A stretch of 42,693 nt of DNA, from the NCBI GenBank assembly GCA_021811185.1, contig JAJZPL010000005.1:1-42693 (forward strand). The letters are read 5' to 3'. The DNA comes from a bacterium (GTDB taxonomy: Bacteria > Elusimicrobiota > Elusimicrobia > Elusimicrobiales > UBA9959). Made by a program: the position numbers and the translations under genes. A model generated the notes under the pieces. That model made no database searches and was not told where the DNA came from. It was given only the letters and a program-made list of their open reading frames with translations. Below are positions 32,303 through 40,027 of this stretch, in pieces. How positions within the stretch are numbered: the first letter of the stretch is position 1; the number at the start of each line of letters is the position of its first letter.

Positions 32303-32860
32303 ATGAGGCTTTTCGCCGCTTCCGCTCTTTCCCCGGAATTCACGTCCGCCCTTAAGGCGACCGCGGATTACGCTCGGGACAACGCCGGGCGGGACGCGGT
32401 GAAGTGGGTGGACCCGCGGAATTTTCACCTGACTTACGCCTTCCTGGGAGAAGTGGACGCCAAGGCGGCCGGCGCCGCGGCGGAAGCCCTTGGCACGGCT
32501 TTGGCGGCGGAGAAATCTTTCAGGATAGTTTCGGGGGGCTTCGGGGTTTTTCCCTCGCCCCGGCATCCGAGCGTGCTCTGGGTAGGGATAGGCGAGGGCG
32601 GCGCCGAACTGCGCGCGCTGGCCGCGAAGATATCGGTCAACCTGGCCGCTGCGGGCCTTGTCTTCGAGGACCGCTTCGAGCCGCACGTTACTATAGGCAG
32701 GGTGAAGGGGCTGCTCCCGGAGAATTTCATCAGGCGGGTGTCGGACTTCGCCGCCGGCAGAAAAGTTTCGTCGCTGGTCGCCTCCGTAGAGTTGATGGAG
32801 AGCGCGCTTACTCCCGAAGGGCCGGTTTACCGGCGGCTCAGTTCGAGAAAACTTTTATGA
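32303..32860 (+). CDS. thpR: RNA 2',3'-cyclic phosphodiesterase (ThpR/LigT family)
   Basis: The 185-residue protein is a 2H phosphoesterase with the two catalytic H-x-T motifs: FHLTYAFLGEV (near residue 42) and PHVTIGRVKG (near 128). It starts RLFAASALSPEF, the usual family start. It opens 2',3'-cyclic phosphate ends of RNA in vitro. It lies 2 bases after the FecR gene and overlaps mltG by 4 bases (ATGA). Confidence 0.9.
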   Translation: MRLFAASALSPEFTSALKATADYARDNAGRDAVKWVDPRNFHLTYAFLGEVDAKAAGAAAEALGTALAAEKSFRIVSGGFGVFPSPRHPSVLWVGIGEGGAELRALAAKISVNLAAAGLVFEDRFEPHVTIGRVKGLLPENFIRRVSDFAAGRKVSSLVASVELMESALTPEGPVYRRLSSRKLL

Positions 32861-33807
32861 AAAGATTTAAACAAATAGCGGTCTCGCTTGCGGTGCTCGT
32901 CGCTTTGCTTTCTATCTACCTGTTCTGGCCGGGCCAGCCTTTAAAGGTCACTATCCCGGAAGGCGCCGGGGCCGGCCAGGTGGCCTCCGTGCTCAAGCGG
33001 GACGGCGTGATCTTCAGCGCCACCTGGTTCAAGGCGCTGGTTAAGCTCACCGGCACCGGTAAGAAGATCATGCCCGGCGAATATTCCATGCGGGAGCGGA
33101 TGTCGGCGGAAGAGGCGCTGTGGCGCCTGACGCACAGCGTTTACGTGAGCAGCATCAGAGTGGTGATCCCCGAGGGCTGGCGCATGGAGCAGATCGCCGA
33201 GCGGCTGGAGGCTAACGGCGTTACCCCCGCCGCGAAGTTCCTTGAACTGGCGCGGGCGCAGAAGATGGAAGGCTATCTTTTCCCCTCCACCTACAACCTG
33301 AAAAAAAATACGCCTCCACAGGAAGTTATAAATTTGCTAAAATTAGAATTCGAGAGGCAGACAGCCCCTTTGTTCTCTAAAGGTTTTCCCGATAAGCTGG
33401 ACGAGCGGAAAGCGCTCATCATCGCTTCCATCGTTGAGCGCGAGGCTGTGGACGACAGCGAGCGCCCGCTGATAGCGGCCGTTTACATCAACCGCTACCG
33501 CCTGGGCATGGCGCTGGAAGCGGACCCGACGGTGCAGTACGCGCTGGGTTACTGGAAGAAAGGGCTCACGCTTAAGGACCTCAAGTACAAGTCTCCCTAC
33601 AATACCTACGCCGTAGGCGGGCTTCCCCCGGGGCCTATCTGCAACCCGGGGTACAGTTCGATAGCGGCGGCGATGGCCCCCGCGAACCTGGACGCTCTGT
33701 ACTTCGTGGCCGACAGGAAGGGAAAACATATTTTCAACGCGAATTTCAAAGAGCACCTGAAAGCCAAAAAGCGCGTTGAACAGGCCGCGAAAGCGGAACA
33801 ACAGTAA
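32857..33807 (+). CDS. mltG: Endolytic murein transglycosylase MltG
   Basis: Cleaves nascent glycan strands and sets their length. I start it at ATG 32857, overlapping the thpR stop (ATGA), giving 316 residues: an N-terminal TM (IAVSLAVLVALLSIYLFWP), LysM-like region, then the YceG domain with EGYLFPSTYNL, the catalytic glutamate in IIASIVEREA, ADPTVQYALGYW, YNTYAVGGLPPGPICNPG and LYFVADRKGKHIF. The tRNA-Ala begins 4 bases after its stop. Length is normal. Confidence 0.93.
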   Translation: MKRFKQIAVSLAVLVALLSIYLFWPGQPLKVTIPEGAGAGQVASVLKRDGVIFSATWFKALVKLTGTGKKIMPGEYSMRERMSAEEALWRLTHSVYVSSIRVVIPEGWRMEQIAERLEANGVTPAAKFLELARAQKMEGYLFPSTYNLKKNTPPQEVINLLKLEFERQTAPLFSKGFPDKLDERKALIIASIVEREAVDDSERPLIAAVYINRYRLGMALEADPTVQYALGYWKKGLTLKDLKYKSPYNTYAVGGLPPGPICNPGYSSIAAAMAPANLDALYFVADRKGKHIFNANFKEHLKAKKRVEQAAKAEQQ

Positions 33808-33811
33808 TTTT

Positions 33812-33887
33812 GGGCGTGTAGCTCAGTTGGGAGAGCGCCTCGTTCGCAACGAGGAGGTCGCAGGTTCGATCCCTGTCACGTCCACCA
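33812..33887 (+). tRNA. tRNA-Ala (anticodon CGC)
   Basis: A full cloverleaf folds: acceptor GGGCGTG/CACGTCC with a G3-T70 wobble pair (the alanine identity element), D stem GCTC/GAGC, anticodon stem CCTCG/CGAGG with loop TTCGCAA (anticodon CGC, reads GCG), T arm GCAGG-TTCGATC-CCTGT, discriminator A and an encoded CCA. The length is 76 nt. It follows mltG after 4 bases, so it may be transcribed with it. Confidence 0.97.
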
Positions 33888-33963
33888 AATTTGGAAAAAC
33901 CGGTTAAATCCGGGATGTCCCGAACGAGGCGCGGCGGCCAGCAGGCCTGCCGAGCCCGAGTGA

Positions 33964-34005
33964 GCAACGAGGAGGTCGCAGGTTCGATCCCTGTCACGTC
34001 CACCA
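33964..34005 (+). repeat. Exact copy of the 3' half of tRNA-Ala (possible att-type repeat or tRNA remnant)
   Basis: Bases 33964-34005 repeat bases 33846-33887 of tRNA-Ala without a mismatch over 42 nt: the last anticodon-loop positions, the 3' anticodon strand, variable loop, T arm, acceptor 3' strand and CCA. The 5' half is missing; the preceding 76 bases (33888-33963) do not fold as a tRNA 5' half but hold two short palindromes (33911-33922, 33941-33950). A TTTTT run follows the copy. Exact duplication of a tRNA 3' end is the form of integrase attachment sites. Confidence 0.85.
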
Positions 34006-34064
34006 GTTTTTATCATAGCAATCCAACACATCAGTTCTTAAACTTGCCTTCCGGGGGACCCACA

Positions 34065-34595
34065 ATGGCCGCAGATTACTTTCCGCTCAAAGAAAAGACG
34101 CGCTTCGAGTACAAGTTCACCAGCACCGAGTTCGAAGGTGCGGCCAAGATCTACATCGATATCCTTTCCGTGGCCAAGAAAGCGGCCAAGACCGTGGCGC
34201 AGGCCCGGATGATCTTCGAGCTGCGCGATTCCCATACCACCGAGTACGTCATCACCCGCGACGCCAAGTGGCTGACCACCGCCGACGGCGTGATCACAGG
34301 CGGCCGGCGCGAGTTCCCTATGGGCGCCAAAGAAGGCGCCAAGTGGGAAGAGTATCCCGACTCCAGCGAAGTCATCTCCCTTTCCGACAAGGTTTCCATC
34401 AAGGCCGGCAAGTTCGCCAAGTGCATGAAGATCGTCACCATGCTGGCGGGCGGCGACGCCGGCAAGTCGGTGCGCTATTACGCGCCCGGCACCGGCTACA
34501 TCCTCGAGGAGTACAACGGCGAGGACAAGACCTGCGAGCTCGAACTCGTAGCCATCTCGAAAGTGCCCGAAGAAAAGAAGAAAGGCAAGAAGTAA
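34065..34595 (+). CDS. Conserved-looking small protein, unknown function
   Basis: I take the ATG at 34065 with GGGGGA 5-10 bases upstream, giving 176 residues; a longer frame back to 33891 would only translate the tRNA repeat. The start DYFPLKEKTRFEYKFTSTEFEG resembles exported proteins that open with Y-F-P-L-x-x-G/K-x-x-W/F-x-Y, but there is no signal peptide here. The rest is beta-rich (FELRDSHTTEYVITRDAKWL, KSVRYYAPGTGYILEEYNGE), ending in a Lys-rich EEKKKGKK tail. It is probably a cytosolic beta-sheet protein. asnS follows 28 bases later. Confidence 0.7.
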   Translation: MAADYFPLKEKTRFEYKFTSTEFEGAAKIYIDILSVAKKAAKTVAQARMIFELRDSHTTEYVITRDAKWLTTADGVITGGRREFPMGAKEGAKWEEYPDSSEVISLSDKVSIKAGKFAKCMKIVTMLAGGDAGKSVRYYAPGTGYILEEYNGEDKTCELELVAISKVPEEKKKGKK

Positions 34596-34623
34596 AAACC
34601 TCCCTGCTTCAAAGGACGGCAAC

Positions 34624-36024
34624 ATGCCCCTCCCCACAATAAAAGAACTGCTCAAGTCCGGCGCCCCCTCGAAGGGCGCCGCCGCGCGCGGCTGGATAAA
34701 GACGCGGCGCGATTCTAAAGCGCTTTCCTTCGCGGAGCTGAACGACGGCTCCTGCCGCGAGAATCTGCAGGTGGTGTTCTCAGCCGAGAACGGCGACTTC
34801 TCCGCTGTGCTGCCCCAGCTGGTCACCGGGGCCTCGGTCGAGATCAAAGGCGACCTGGTCCCCTCCCCCGGGGCCGGTCAGAAACTCGAGATGCAGGCCC
34901 GGGAAGTGAAAATATACGGAGGCTGCGACCCGGAAGCCTACCCGATCCAGAAAAAGAAGACCTCCGACGAGTTCCTGCGCACGGTGGCGCACCTGCGCCC
35001 GCGCACTAACAAGTACGCGGCCATGCTGCGCATCCGCGCGGAACTCGCCTACGCGGTGCATTCCTACTTCCGCAATAACGGGTTCACCTACGTGCACACG
35101 CCCATCTTCACGGCCTCGGACGCCGAGGGCGCCGGCCAGATGTTCGCGGCCACCGCCTTCGACCTGACCAGGCTGGCCGGCATCCCGAAGACGGAAGCCG
35201 GCGAGATAGATTTCTCCAGGGACCTCTTCGGCAAGAAGGTGGGTCTTACGGTCTCCGGCCAGATGGAAGGCGAGGCCCTGGCGCTGGCGCTCGGGAAGAT
35301 CTACACCTTCGGCCCGACCTTCCGCGCCGAGAATTCCAACACCTACCGCCACTGCGCCGAGTTCTGGCAGATAGAGCCGGAGATGGCTTTCTACGAACTC
35401 GAAGACGACATGGAGCTCGCCGAAGATTTTATCAAGTCGATAACCAAAGGCGTGCTGGAGAACTGCCCCTCGGACATGGAACTGTTCGCCAAGTTCGTGG
35501 AACCGGCGCTGATGGACAACCTGAAGAACATCACCGAGAACAAGTTCGAGCGGTTGCAGTACACCGACGCCGTAAAGCTGCTCGAGCCCGAGAACGCCCG
35601 TTTCGACCTCAAGGTCAAGTGGGGCGTGGACCTGGCCAGCGAGCACGAGCGCTTCCTGGTGGAGAACTATTTCAAGAAGCCCGTCATCATGTACAACAAG
35701 CCCAAGGAAGTGGCTTCGTTCTACATGAAACTCAACGACGACGGCCGCACCGTGCGCGGGATGGACGTGCTGGTGCCGCGCATCGGCGAACTGGTGGGCG
35801 GCAGCGAGCGCGAGAACCGGCTGGACGTGCTGGAAGGCCGGATGCGCGGCCTGAAGATGAAGGTGGACGATTACCAGTGGTTCCTGGACCTGCGCCGCTA
35901 CGGCTCGGTCCCCCACTCCGGGTTCGGGCTCGGCTTCGAGCGGATGATGATGCTGGTCACCGGCATCTCCAACATCCGCGACGTAAGCGCCTTCCCGCGC
36001 GTGCCTGGTTACGCCGAGTTCTAG
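34624..36024 (+). CDS. asnS: Asparaginyl-tRNA synthetase
   Basis: The 466-residue class IIb synthetase has an N-terminal OB-fold (AARGWIKTRRDSKALSFAEL then NDGS), motif 1 near 140 (FTYVHTPIFTASDAEGAGQM), motif 2 (GPTFRAENSNTYRHCAEFWQ then IEPEMAF) and motif 3 at the end (HSGFGLGFERMMMLVTGISN). The R-A-E-N-S-N-T motif 2 and AEFWQIEPE favour AsnRS over AspRS. It is followed directly by a strong terminator. Confidence 0.94.
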   Translation: MPLPTIKELLKSGAPSKGAAARGWIKTRRDSKALSFAELNDGSCRENLQVVFSAENGDFSAVLPQLVTGASVEIKGDLVPSPGAGQKLEMQAREVKIYGGCDPEAYPIQKKKTSDEFLRTVAHLRPRTNKYAAMLRIRAELAYAVHSYFRNNGFTYVHTPIFTASDAEGAGQMFAATAFDLTRLAGIPKTEAGEIDFSRDLFGKKVGLTVSGQMEGEALALALGKIYTFGPTFRAENSNTYRHCAEFWQIEPEMAFYELEDDMELAEDFIKSITKGVLENCPSDMELFAKFVEPALMDNLKNITENKFERLQYTDAVKLLEPENARFDLKVKWGVDLASEHERFLVENYFKKPVIMYNKPKEVASFYMKLNDDGRTVRGMDVLVPRIGELVGGSERENRLDVLEGRMRGLKMKVDDYQWFLDLRRYGSVPHSGFGLGFERMMMLVTGISNIRDVSAFPRVPGYAEF

Positions 36025-36037
36025 AGGCCGGCGCGCC

Positions 36038-36076
36038 AAAGAAAAAGGCCGGAGCGATCCGGCCTTTTTTTCTTTG
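36038..36076. terminator. Bidirectional intrinsic terminator after asnS
   Basis: AAAAAGGCCGGA (36042-36053) pairs exactly with 36058-36069 around a GCGA loop, with an A-rich 5' flank and a T-rich 3' flank (TTTTTTTCTTT). It sits between convergent genes (asnS, ending 36024, and the gene ending 36090) and can serve both. Confidence 0.92.
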
Positions 36077-36089
36077 CCAGGAGCGGCTG

Positions 36090-36632
36090 TCAGTGGCGTT
36101 CGCTGGCGCGCAGGAAATCCAGCGCTTCCCGCACTATCTTAAGGTTTTCGCCGTAATCAGCCAGCGTGGTCCCCAGCAGGGGGCCGGAGGTAAGGGTGAG
36201 CAGGGTGGCGCTTTCCCCGTCCTTGCGCAGCGTGGCGGTTATCCTGCTGCCGAAGGTCCTGAAGGTGAGTTTCGAACGGGCGGAGATGACCCCCGCTTCG
36301 TGGTTCTTTTCGGTGATGGTGAACCCGGCCACTTCGCTGAAGTAGTGGCCGACTACGGCGAAGAGCCGGTCGTAAGGGAGGGCTGTCCGCAGTTCCGCGC
36401 GCTGCCTTACCGCGTAGATGTCGCCTTCCCGGTCGGCGCCGGCGGCTTTCCTGGCCCTGATTACGTGCAGCGTGCCCATTACAGCCGTCATCCCCAGGCC
36501 GAAAAGCAGGCCTGAGGCGATAGCGTTGACCAGGGCCGGCCTCAGCGTCATGAAGGCCAGGTCCGAAAAAAATATTCCCAGGCAGAACAGCGTTCCCGTA
36601 ATTAAAAATATCCTGGCGTAACATTTGAGCAT
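36090..36632 (-). CDS. Membrane protein with two N-terminal TM segments, unknown function
   Basis: The 180-residue protein has two adjacent hydrophobic helices (ARIFLITGTLFCLGIFFSDL and VNAIASGLLFGLGMTAVMGT), then a soluble ~120-residue alpha/beta part (LFAVVGHYFSEVAGFTITEK, GVISARSKLTFRTFGSRITA, LLTLTSGPLLGTTLADYGEN). The soluble part resembles small beta-sheet domains in envelope proteins, but I cannot assign a family. AGGGGA precedes the ATG. The 108-base gap to the divergent HD gene contains an A/T-rich island (36684-36702) with a perfect TATAAT (36691-36696), but no matching -35 on either strand. Confidence 0.75.
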   Translation of the reverse strand: MLKCYARIFLITGTLFCLGIFFSDLAFMTLRPALVNAIASGLLFGLGMTAVMGTLHVIRARKAAGADREGDIYAVRQRAELRTALPYDRLFAVVGHYFSEVAGFTITEKNHEAGVISARSKLTFRTFGSRITATLRKDGESATLLTLTSGPLLGTTLADYGENLKIVREALDFLRASERH

Positions 36633-36740
36633 GATCCCCTCCCTGACATAACGGCTTCGGCCGCGCTGGGCCGCCGTCCAGCCTATATTCTATAATTTTA
36701 TACGGCCGGCGCACCGCCAGCCCGCAGCCAAGGAGGAACA

Positions 36741-37295
36741 ATGGAAAGGAACGCCGCCCTCGAGCTTCTGAAAAAGCACGTTAAGAACGAGAACCTTCTG
36801 AAACACTGCCTCGCTTCGGAGGCGGTGATGCGCGCGCTGGCCGCCAGGCTTGGCGCCGATCCGGAACTTTGGGGCCTGGCCGGCTTGCTGCACGACGTGG
36901 ACGCGGAGCTCACCTCCGGAGACCTGAAGCGGCACACGCTGGAGGCTGAAAAGATCCTGCTCGGGGCCGGTCTCCCCGGCGAGCTTGTGGAGGCCGTCAA
37001 GATGCATAACGAGGCGGCGCATTCCGTAAAACGCGAACAGCTCTTCCACAAAGCGCTGGCCGCCGGCGAGACCGTTACCGGCCTGATAACCGCCACCGCG
37101 CTGGTCTACCCGGACCGCAAACTTGCCGGCGTTAAGGTCTCTTCTGTGATAAAGCGCATGAAGGACAAGCGTTTCGCGGCCTCGGTGGACCGAGGCATAA
37201 TAATGGAATGCGGGGCGCTGGGGCTGAAACTGGACGAATTCGTGGAACTTTCCCTGGCCGCCATGCTGGCCATAGCCCCGGACCTGGGGCTCTGA
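36741..37295 (+). CDS. HD-domain metal-dependent phosphohydrolase-like protein
   Basis: The 184-residue protein has an HD domain: KHCLASEAVMRALAARLG, then LAGLLHDVDAEL (HD pair), RHTLEAEKILLGAGLP and VKMHNEAAHSV. These histidines and aspartates supply the usual metal site. The substrate is unknown; small single-domain HD proteins of this kind are often annotated as HDIG hydrolases acting on nucleotides. It has an excellent AGGAGG site. A later helix (IKRMKDKRFAASVDRGIIME) completes the fold. Confidence 0.85.
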   Translation: MERNAALELLKKHVKNENLLKHCLASEAVMRALAARLGADPELWGLAGLLHDVDAELTSGDLKRHTLEAEKILLGAGLPGELVEAVKMHNEAAHSVKREQLFHKALAAGETVTGLITATALVYPDRKLAGVKVSSVIKRMKDKRFAASVDRGIIMECGALGLKLDEFVELSLAAMLAIAPDLGL

Positions 37296-37322
37296 TCCGG
37301 CGGCCCGGGAGAACGCCGTAGT

Positions 37323-37709
37323 TTACGCCGCGCGGCGCGGCTCCTCTTTCTTTACGAACTTGTTTATTTTTTCCAGCAGTTCCGAGGTCTCGTAGGGCTT
37401 AGGGATAAATTCCGCTATTTCCGTGTTCAGGTGCCGGCGGTGGATCTCGTAAGCGTCCAGGGCCGTAAAAGCTATTATCGGGGTCCTGCGGGCCGAGGTG
37501 ATCGCGCGCAAGCCCTTTATCAGTTCGGCAGGGCCCATGTCCGGGAGCATCAGGTCCAGGAGGATCAGGTCGGGCTTAAGCAGCCGGGCCGCCTTAAGCC
37601 CGTCCTCCGCCGTCTGGGCCGCTTCGACCTGGAAACCGTGGATTTCCAGCCGGATCTTGACCAGGAGGATATGCTGCGGTTCGTCCTCGATCAGAAGGAT
37701 CTTAGGCAT
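37323..37709 (-). CDS. Single-domain response regulator (receiver)
   Basis: The 128-residue protein is one receiver domain: acidic pair in LLIEDEPQHI, phospho-acceptor Asp in PDLILLDLMLPDMG (near residue 51), the Thr in IIAFTALDAY and the Lys in FIPKPYETS. There is no output domain, so it works by phosphotransfer or protein contact. Its start overlaps the 3' end of the upstream hybrid kinase by 8 bases. The loop after the acceptor (LPDMGPAEL) is one residue shorter than the usual P-x-M-D-G-x-E-L. Confidence 0.92.
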   Translation of the reverse strand: MPKILLIEDEPQHILLVKIRLEIHGFQVEAAQTAEDGLKAARLLKPDLILLDLMLPDMGPAELIKGLRAITSARRTPIIAFTALDAYEIHRRHLNTEIAEFIPKPYETSELLEKINKFVKKEEPRRAA

Positions 37710-39513
37710 TGGCCTTCTCCCTGGCCGCCGCCAGTTTTTTCATGAACTCCGTTTCGTCCCGGAAATCACCCGGGTAGGAGAGCATGAAGGTCAGGTCCCT
37801 GGTGAGGGCGGCGGGCAGACCCGCAAGTTCTCCGAGGCCTTTCTCGATGAAGGCGCAGGCGTGGCAGCCCTCGCGCGGCCCTGAGTTGGAGAGCAGCAGC
37901 GCGAAATCCCCCTCCTCCCGCTTCAGGATCGCGTGGGAGTGGCGCATATTGTTCTTCAGGAAAGCTTCGGCTTCGGCGGCTATTTCCGCGCGCTTCGGGT
38001 TGTCTTTCAGCGCCCTGTCCGCCAGGTCTATATCCAGCACGCAGAAACCGGCACTGCGCGCGCCGGACAGCTCTATTTCCCGGCGCACCAGTTCCTTGAG
38101 TTCAGCCTCGAAAGAGCGGACCGGGAGCAGGATGTAGAACTTGCTGCCCTTGCCCGGCTGGCTCTCCACCCAGATGCGCCCGCCGTGCATTTCTATTATT
38201 CCTTTACTGATGGCCAGCCCCAGGCCGGTCCCCTTGGCACCGGGGGGCCTTTTGCCTCCGAGCTGGGCGAACTTATTGAACAGGCGCGGTACGTCCTCGG
38301 CCTCGATGCCGGGGCCTGAATCCTCCACGCAGATAAGCGCCTCCCCTTCCCACGGCCTGATGGAAAACTTTATGTCGCCGCCGTCGGGCGTGAATTTAAG
38401 CGCGTTGGAGACCAGGTTCACCAGGACCTCCCGCACTTTTTCCGCGTCGCAGTATGTTTTAAGCGGGTCCCCTGAAAAAGCCGCCGTGAGCCGGATGCGC
38501 CTTTCCCCGGCTATGCGGGCATAGTCGGCTTCCGTCTCCTTGAGCAGCTGCCCCAGGTCGGTCCGGCAGATATCCAGCGGCATCACGCCGGCCTCTATCT
38601 TCGTGATATCGAGGAGCCCGTCTATGAGGCGGTTCAGGCGGGCCGCGTTATCCCTGCCTATCTTCAGGATCTCCTTCTGGCGTTCGGTCACTTCCCCTAC
38701 CGCCCCGTCGTAGACCAGGTCCATGGATTCTTTCACCACCGACAGCGGCGAGCGCAGCTCGTGCGAGACCATGGAGATGAACTCGTCCCTGCTGCGCTCG
38801 AGCGTGCGGATCGGGGTCAGGTCGCGCAGGATGACGAGCCTGCAAGGTTCCGCGTCCCAGGAGGTAGCCACGGCGCGCAGCTCCAGCGGGATCTTCTTCC
38901 CGTCCAGGCGCCGCAGCTCGGTTTCGATTATCTTTTCGGTGTCCGTTTCCAGCGAGAACGGCTGCTTTACCAGCTCCTCCCGCCGGCGGCCGAAGATCAC
39001 CTCCGCCCCGTGGTTCGCGAACAGGACCCGGCCGTCCTGCCTGGTCACGATGAACCCGTCGGGGCTTTTCTCCAGGATATCGCGCAGCCGCCCCTCCCGC
39101 TGGCGCAGCTTGCGCTCTATCTTGGCGCGTTCGACCGAGTATTTAAGCGAATAGGCCAGCCAGTCCCCGGTGATCTTTCCCTTTACCAGGTAGTCCTGCG
39201 CGCCTTTCTTGATAAGTTCCAGCCCCAGCTGCTCCTCGTAAAAACCGGTCATCACGATTATGGGCAGTTCGGGGAAGAGCCGTTCCGCGCGGCCGAGGGT
39301 TTCCGGGCCGAAGGAATCGGGCAGGTTCAGGTCCAGCAGCAGGATATCGGGGGGCGCTTCGGCTCCGCGGGCCGCGGCTTTTTCCAGGGTTTCGGCGAAA
39401 TCCAGCCGGAAGCTCCCGCTCTTTATATCGCGGAACAGTTCCGTTATGATCTTTGAATCATACGGGTTGTCCTCCACGATAAGGACGTTTATGCCCTGCC
39501 TGACGTCGTTCAT
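37702..39513 (-). CDS. REC-PAS-histidine kinase with degenerate GGDEF-like C-terminus
   Basis: The 603-residue protein is soluble. An N-terminal receiver (about 9-125, acceptor in LLLDLNLPDSFGPE) precedes a PAS domain (about 140-230, SPDGFIVTRQDGRVLFANHG), a HisKA domain (phospho-His near 250 in ISMVSHELRSPLSVV) and HATPase (NLVSNALKFTPDGGDI, GTGLGLAISKGIIEMHGGRI). After about 475 a ~125-residue tail has GGDEF-like order: GFCVLDIDLADRAL, FLKNNMRHSHAIL, then REEGDFALLLSNS where GGDEF would be. The active-site Gly-Gly-Asp-Glu residues are not kept, so it is unlikely to make c-di-GMP. The start overlaps the upstream receiver gene by one base (TGATG). Confidence 0.9.
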   Translation of the reverse strand: MNDVRQGINVLIVEDNPYDSKIITELFRDIKSGSFRLDFAETLEKAAARGAEAPPDILLLDLNLPDSFGPETLGRAERLFPELPIIVMTGFYEEQLGLELIKKGAQDYLVKGKITGDWLAYSLKYSVERAKIERKLRQREGRLRDILEKSPDGFIVTRQDGRVLFANHGAEVIFGRRREELVKQPFSLETDTEKIIETELRRLDGKKIPLELRAVATSWDAEPCRLVILRDLTPIRTLERSRDEFISMVSHELRSPLSVVKESMDLVYDGAVGEVTERQKEILKIGRDNAARLNRLIDGLLDITKIEAGVMPLDICRTDLGQLLKETEADYARIAGERRIRLTAAFSGDPLKTYCDAEKVREVLVNLVSNALKFTPDGGDIKFSIRPWEGEALICVEDSGPGIEAEDVPRLFNKFAQLGGKRPPGAKGTGLGLAISKGIIEMHGGRIWVESQPGKGSKFYILLPVRSFEAELKELVRREIELSGARSAGFCVLDIDLADRALKDNPKRAEIAAEAEAFLKNNMRHSHAILKREEGDFALLLSNSGPREGCHACAFIEKGLGELAGLPAALTRDLTFMLSYPGDFRDETEFMKKLAAAREKANA

Positions 39514-40004
39514 CAGCTTCCCCTTGCCGTCCTGCTTTTATGAGCCGGTTTAGCCGCCTGCGGGGGGGCCGCTACCAGGGCGAGGCCCACCCCGTCGAGG
39601 CACATGCCGACTTTTATAAGCTGGTTTATATCCGCCGGCTTTACCATGTAGGAGTTGGCCTGCAGGTCGTAGCTGAGGCTGACGTCCTCCATGGCCGAGG
39701 AGGTGGTGAGGATGATGACCGGCAGATGGGAGAGCAGCGGGTCCTTGCGGATCTCCTCCAGTACCTTGCGCCCGTCCTTGCCGGGCATGTTCAGGTCCAG
39801 CAGCACCAGGTCCGGCTTTACCGCGCCCGCGAACTCCCCTTCGCCCCTGAGGTAGCGCAGGGCGGAGTCGCCGTCGCGCATCGCCGTGACCCGGTTGGCC
39901 AGGCGGCCTTCCTTGAAGATCTCGCTCATGAAGCGGATGTCTGCGGGGTTGTCCTCCACCACGAGTATTTCCATCAGCCTCGCGCTCTTATGTGTTTTAT
40001 TCAT
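39513..40004 (-). CDS. Rcp1-type response regulator
   Basis: The 163-residue protein is a receiver domain: MEILVVEDNPADIRFMSEIF, AMRDGDSALRYLRGEGEF, acceptor Asp in PDLVLLDLNMPGKDGRKVL, VIILTTSSAMEDVSLSYDL and the Lys in SYMVKPADINQL. The insertion in the RYLRGEG region and the spacing are typical of Rcp1-like regulators that pair with phytochrome-type kinases, in line with the neighbouring kinase. A basic Pro/Ala tail follows the domain (about 140-163). It lies 23 bases after the membrane kinase. Confidence 0.93.
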   Translation of the reverse strand: MNKTHKSARLMEILVVEDNPADIRFMSEIFKEGRLANRVTAMRDGDSALRYLRGEGEFAGAVKPDLVLLDLNMPGKDGRKVLEEIRKDPLLSHLPVIILTTSSAMEDVSLSYDLQANSYMVKPADINQLIKVGMCLDGVGLALVAAPPQAAKPAHKSRTARGS

Positions 40005-40027
40005 GGTTCCGCCTTTGTCGCAGCCTT

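Noticed and set aside
33746-34064. Frames on both strands reading through the tRNA-Ala and its repeat (for example an N-terminal extension of the 176-residue protein from 33891)
   Set aside because: They translate tRNA sequence, a classic source of spurious proteins. The real start at 34065 has its own ribosome-binding site.
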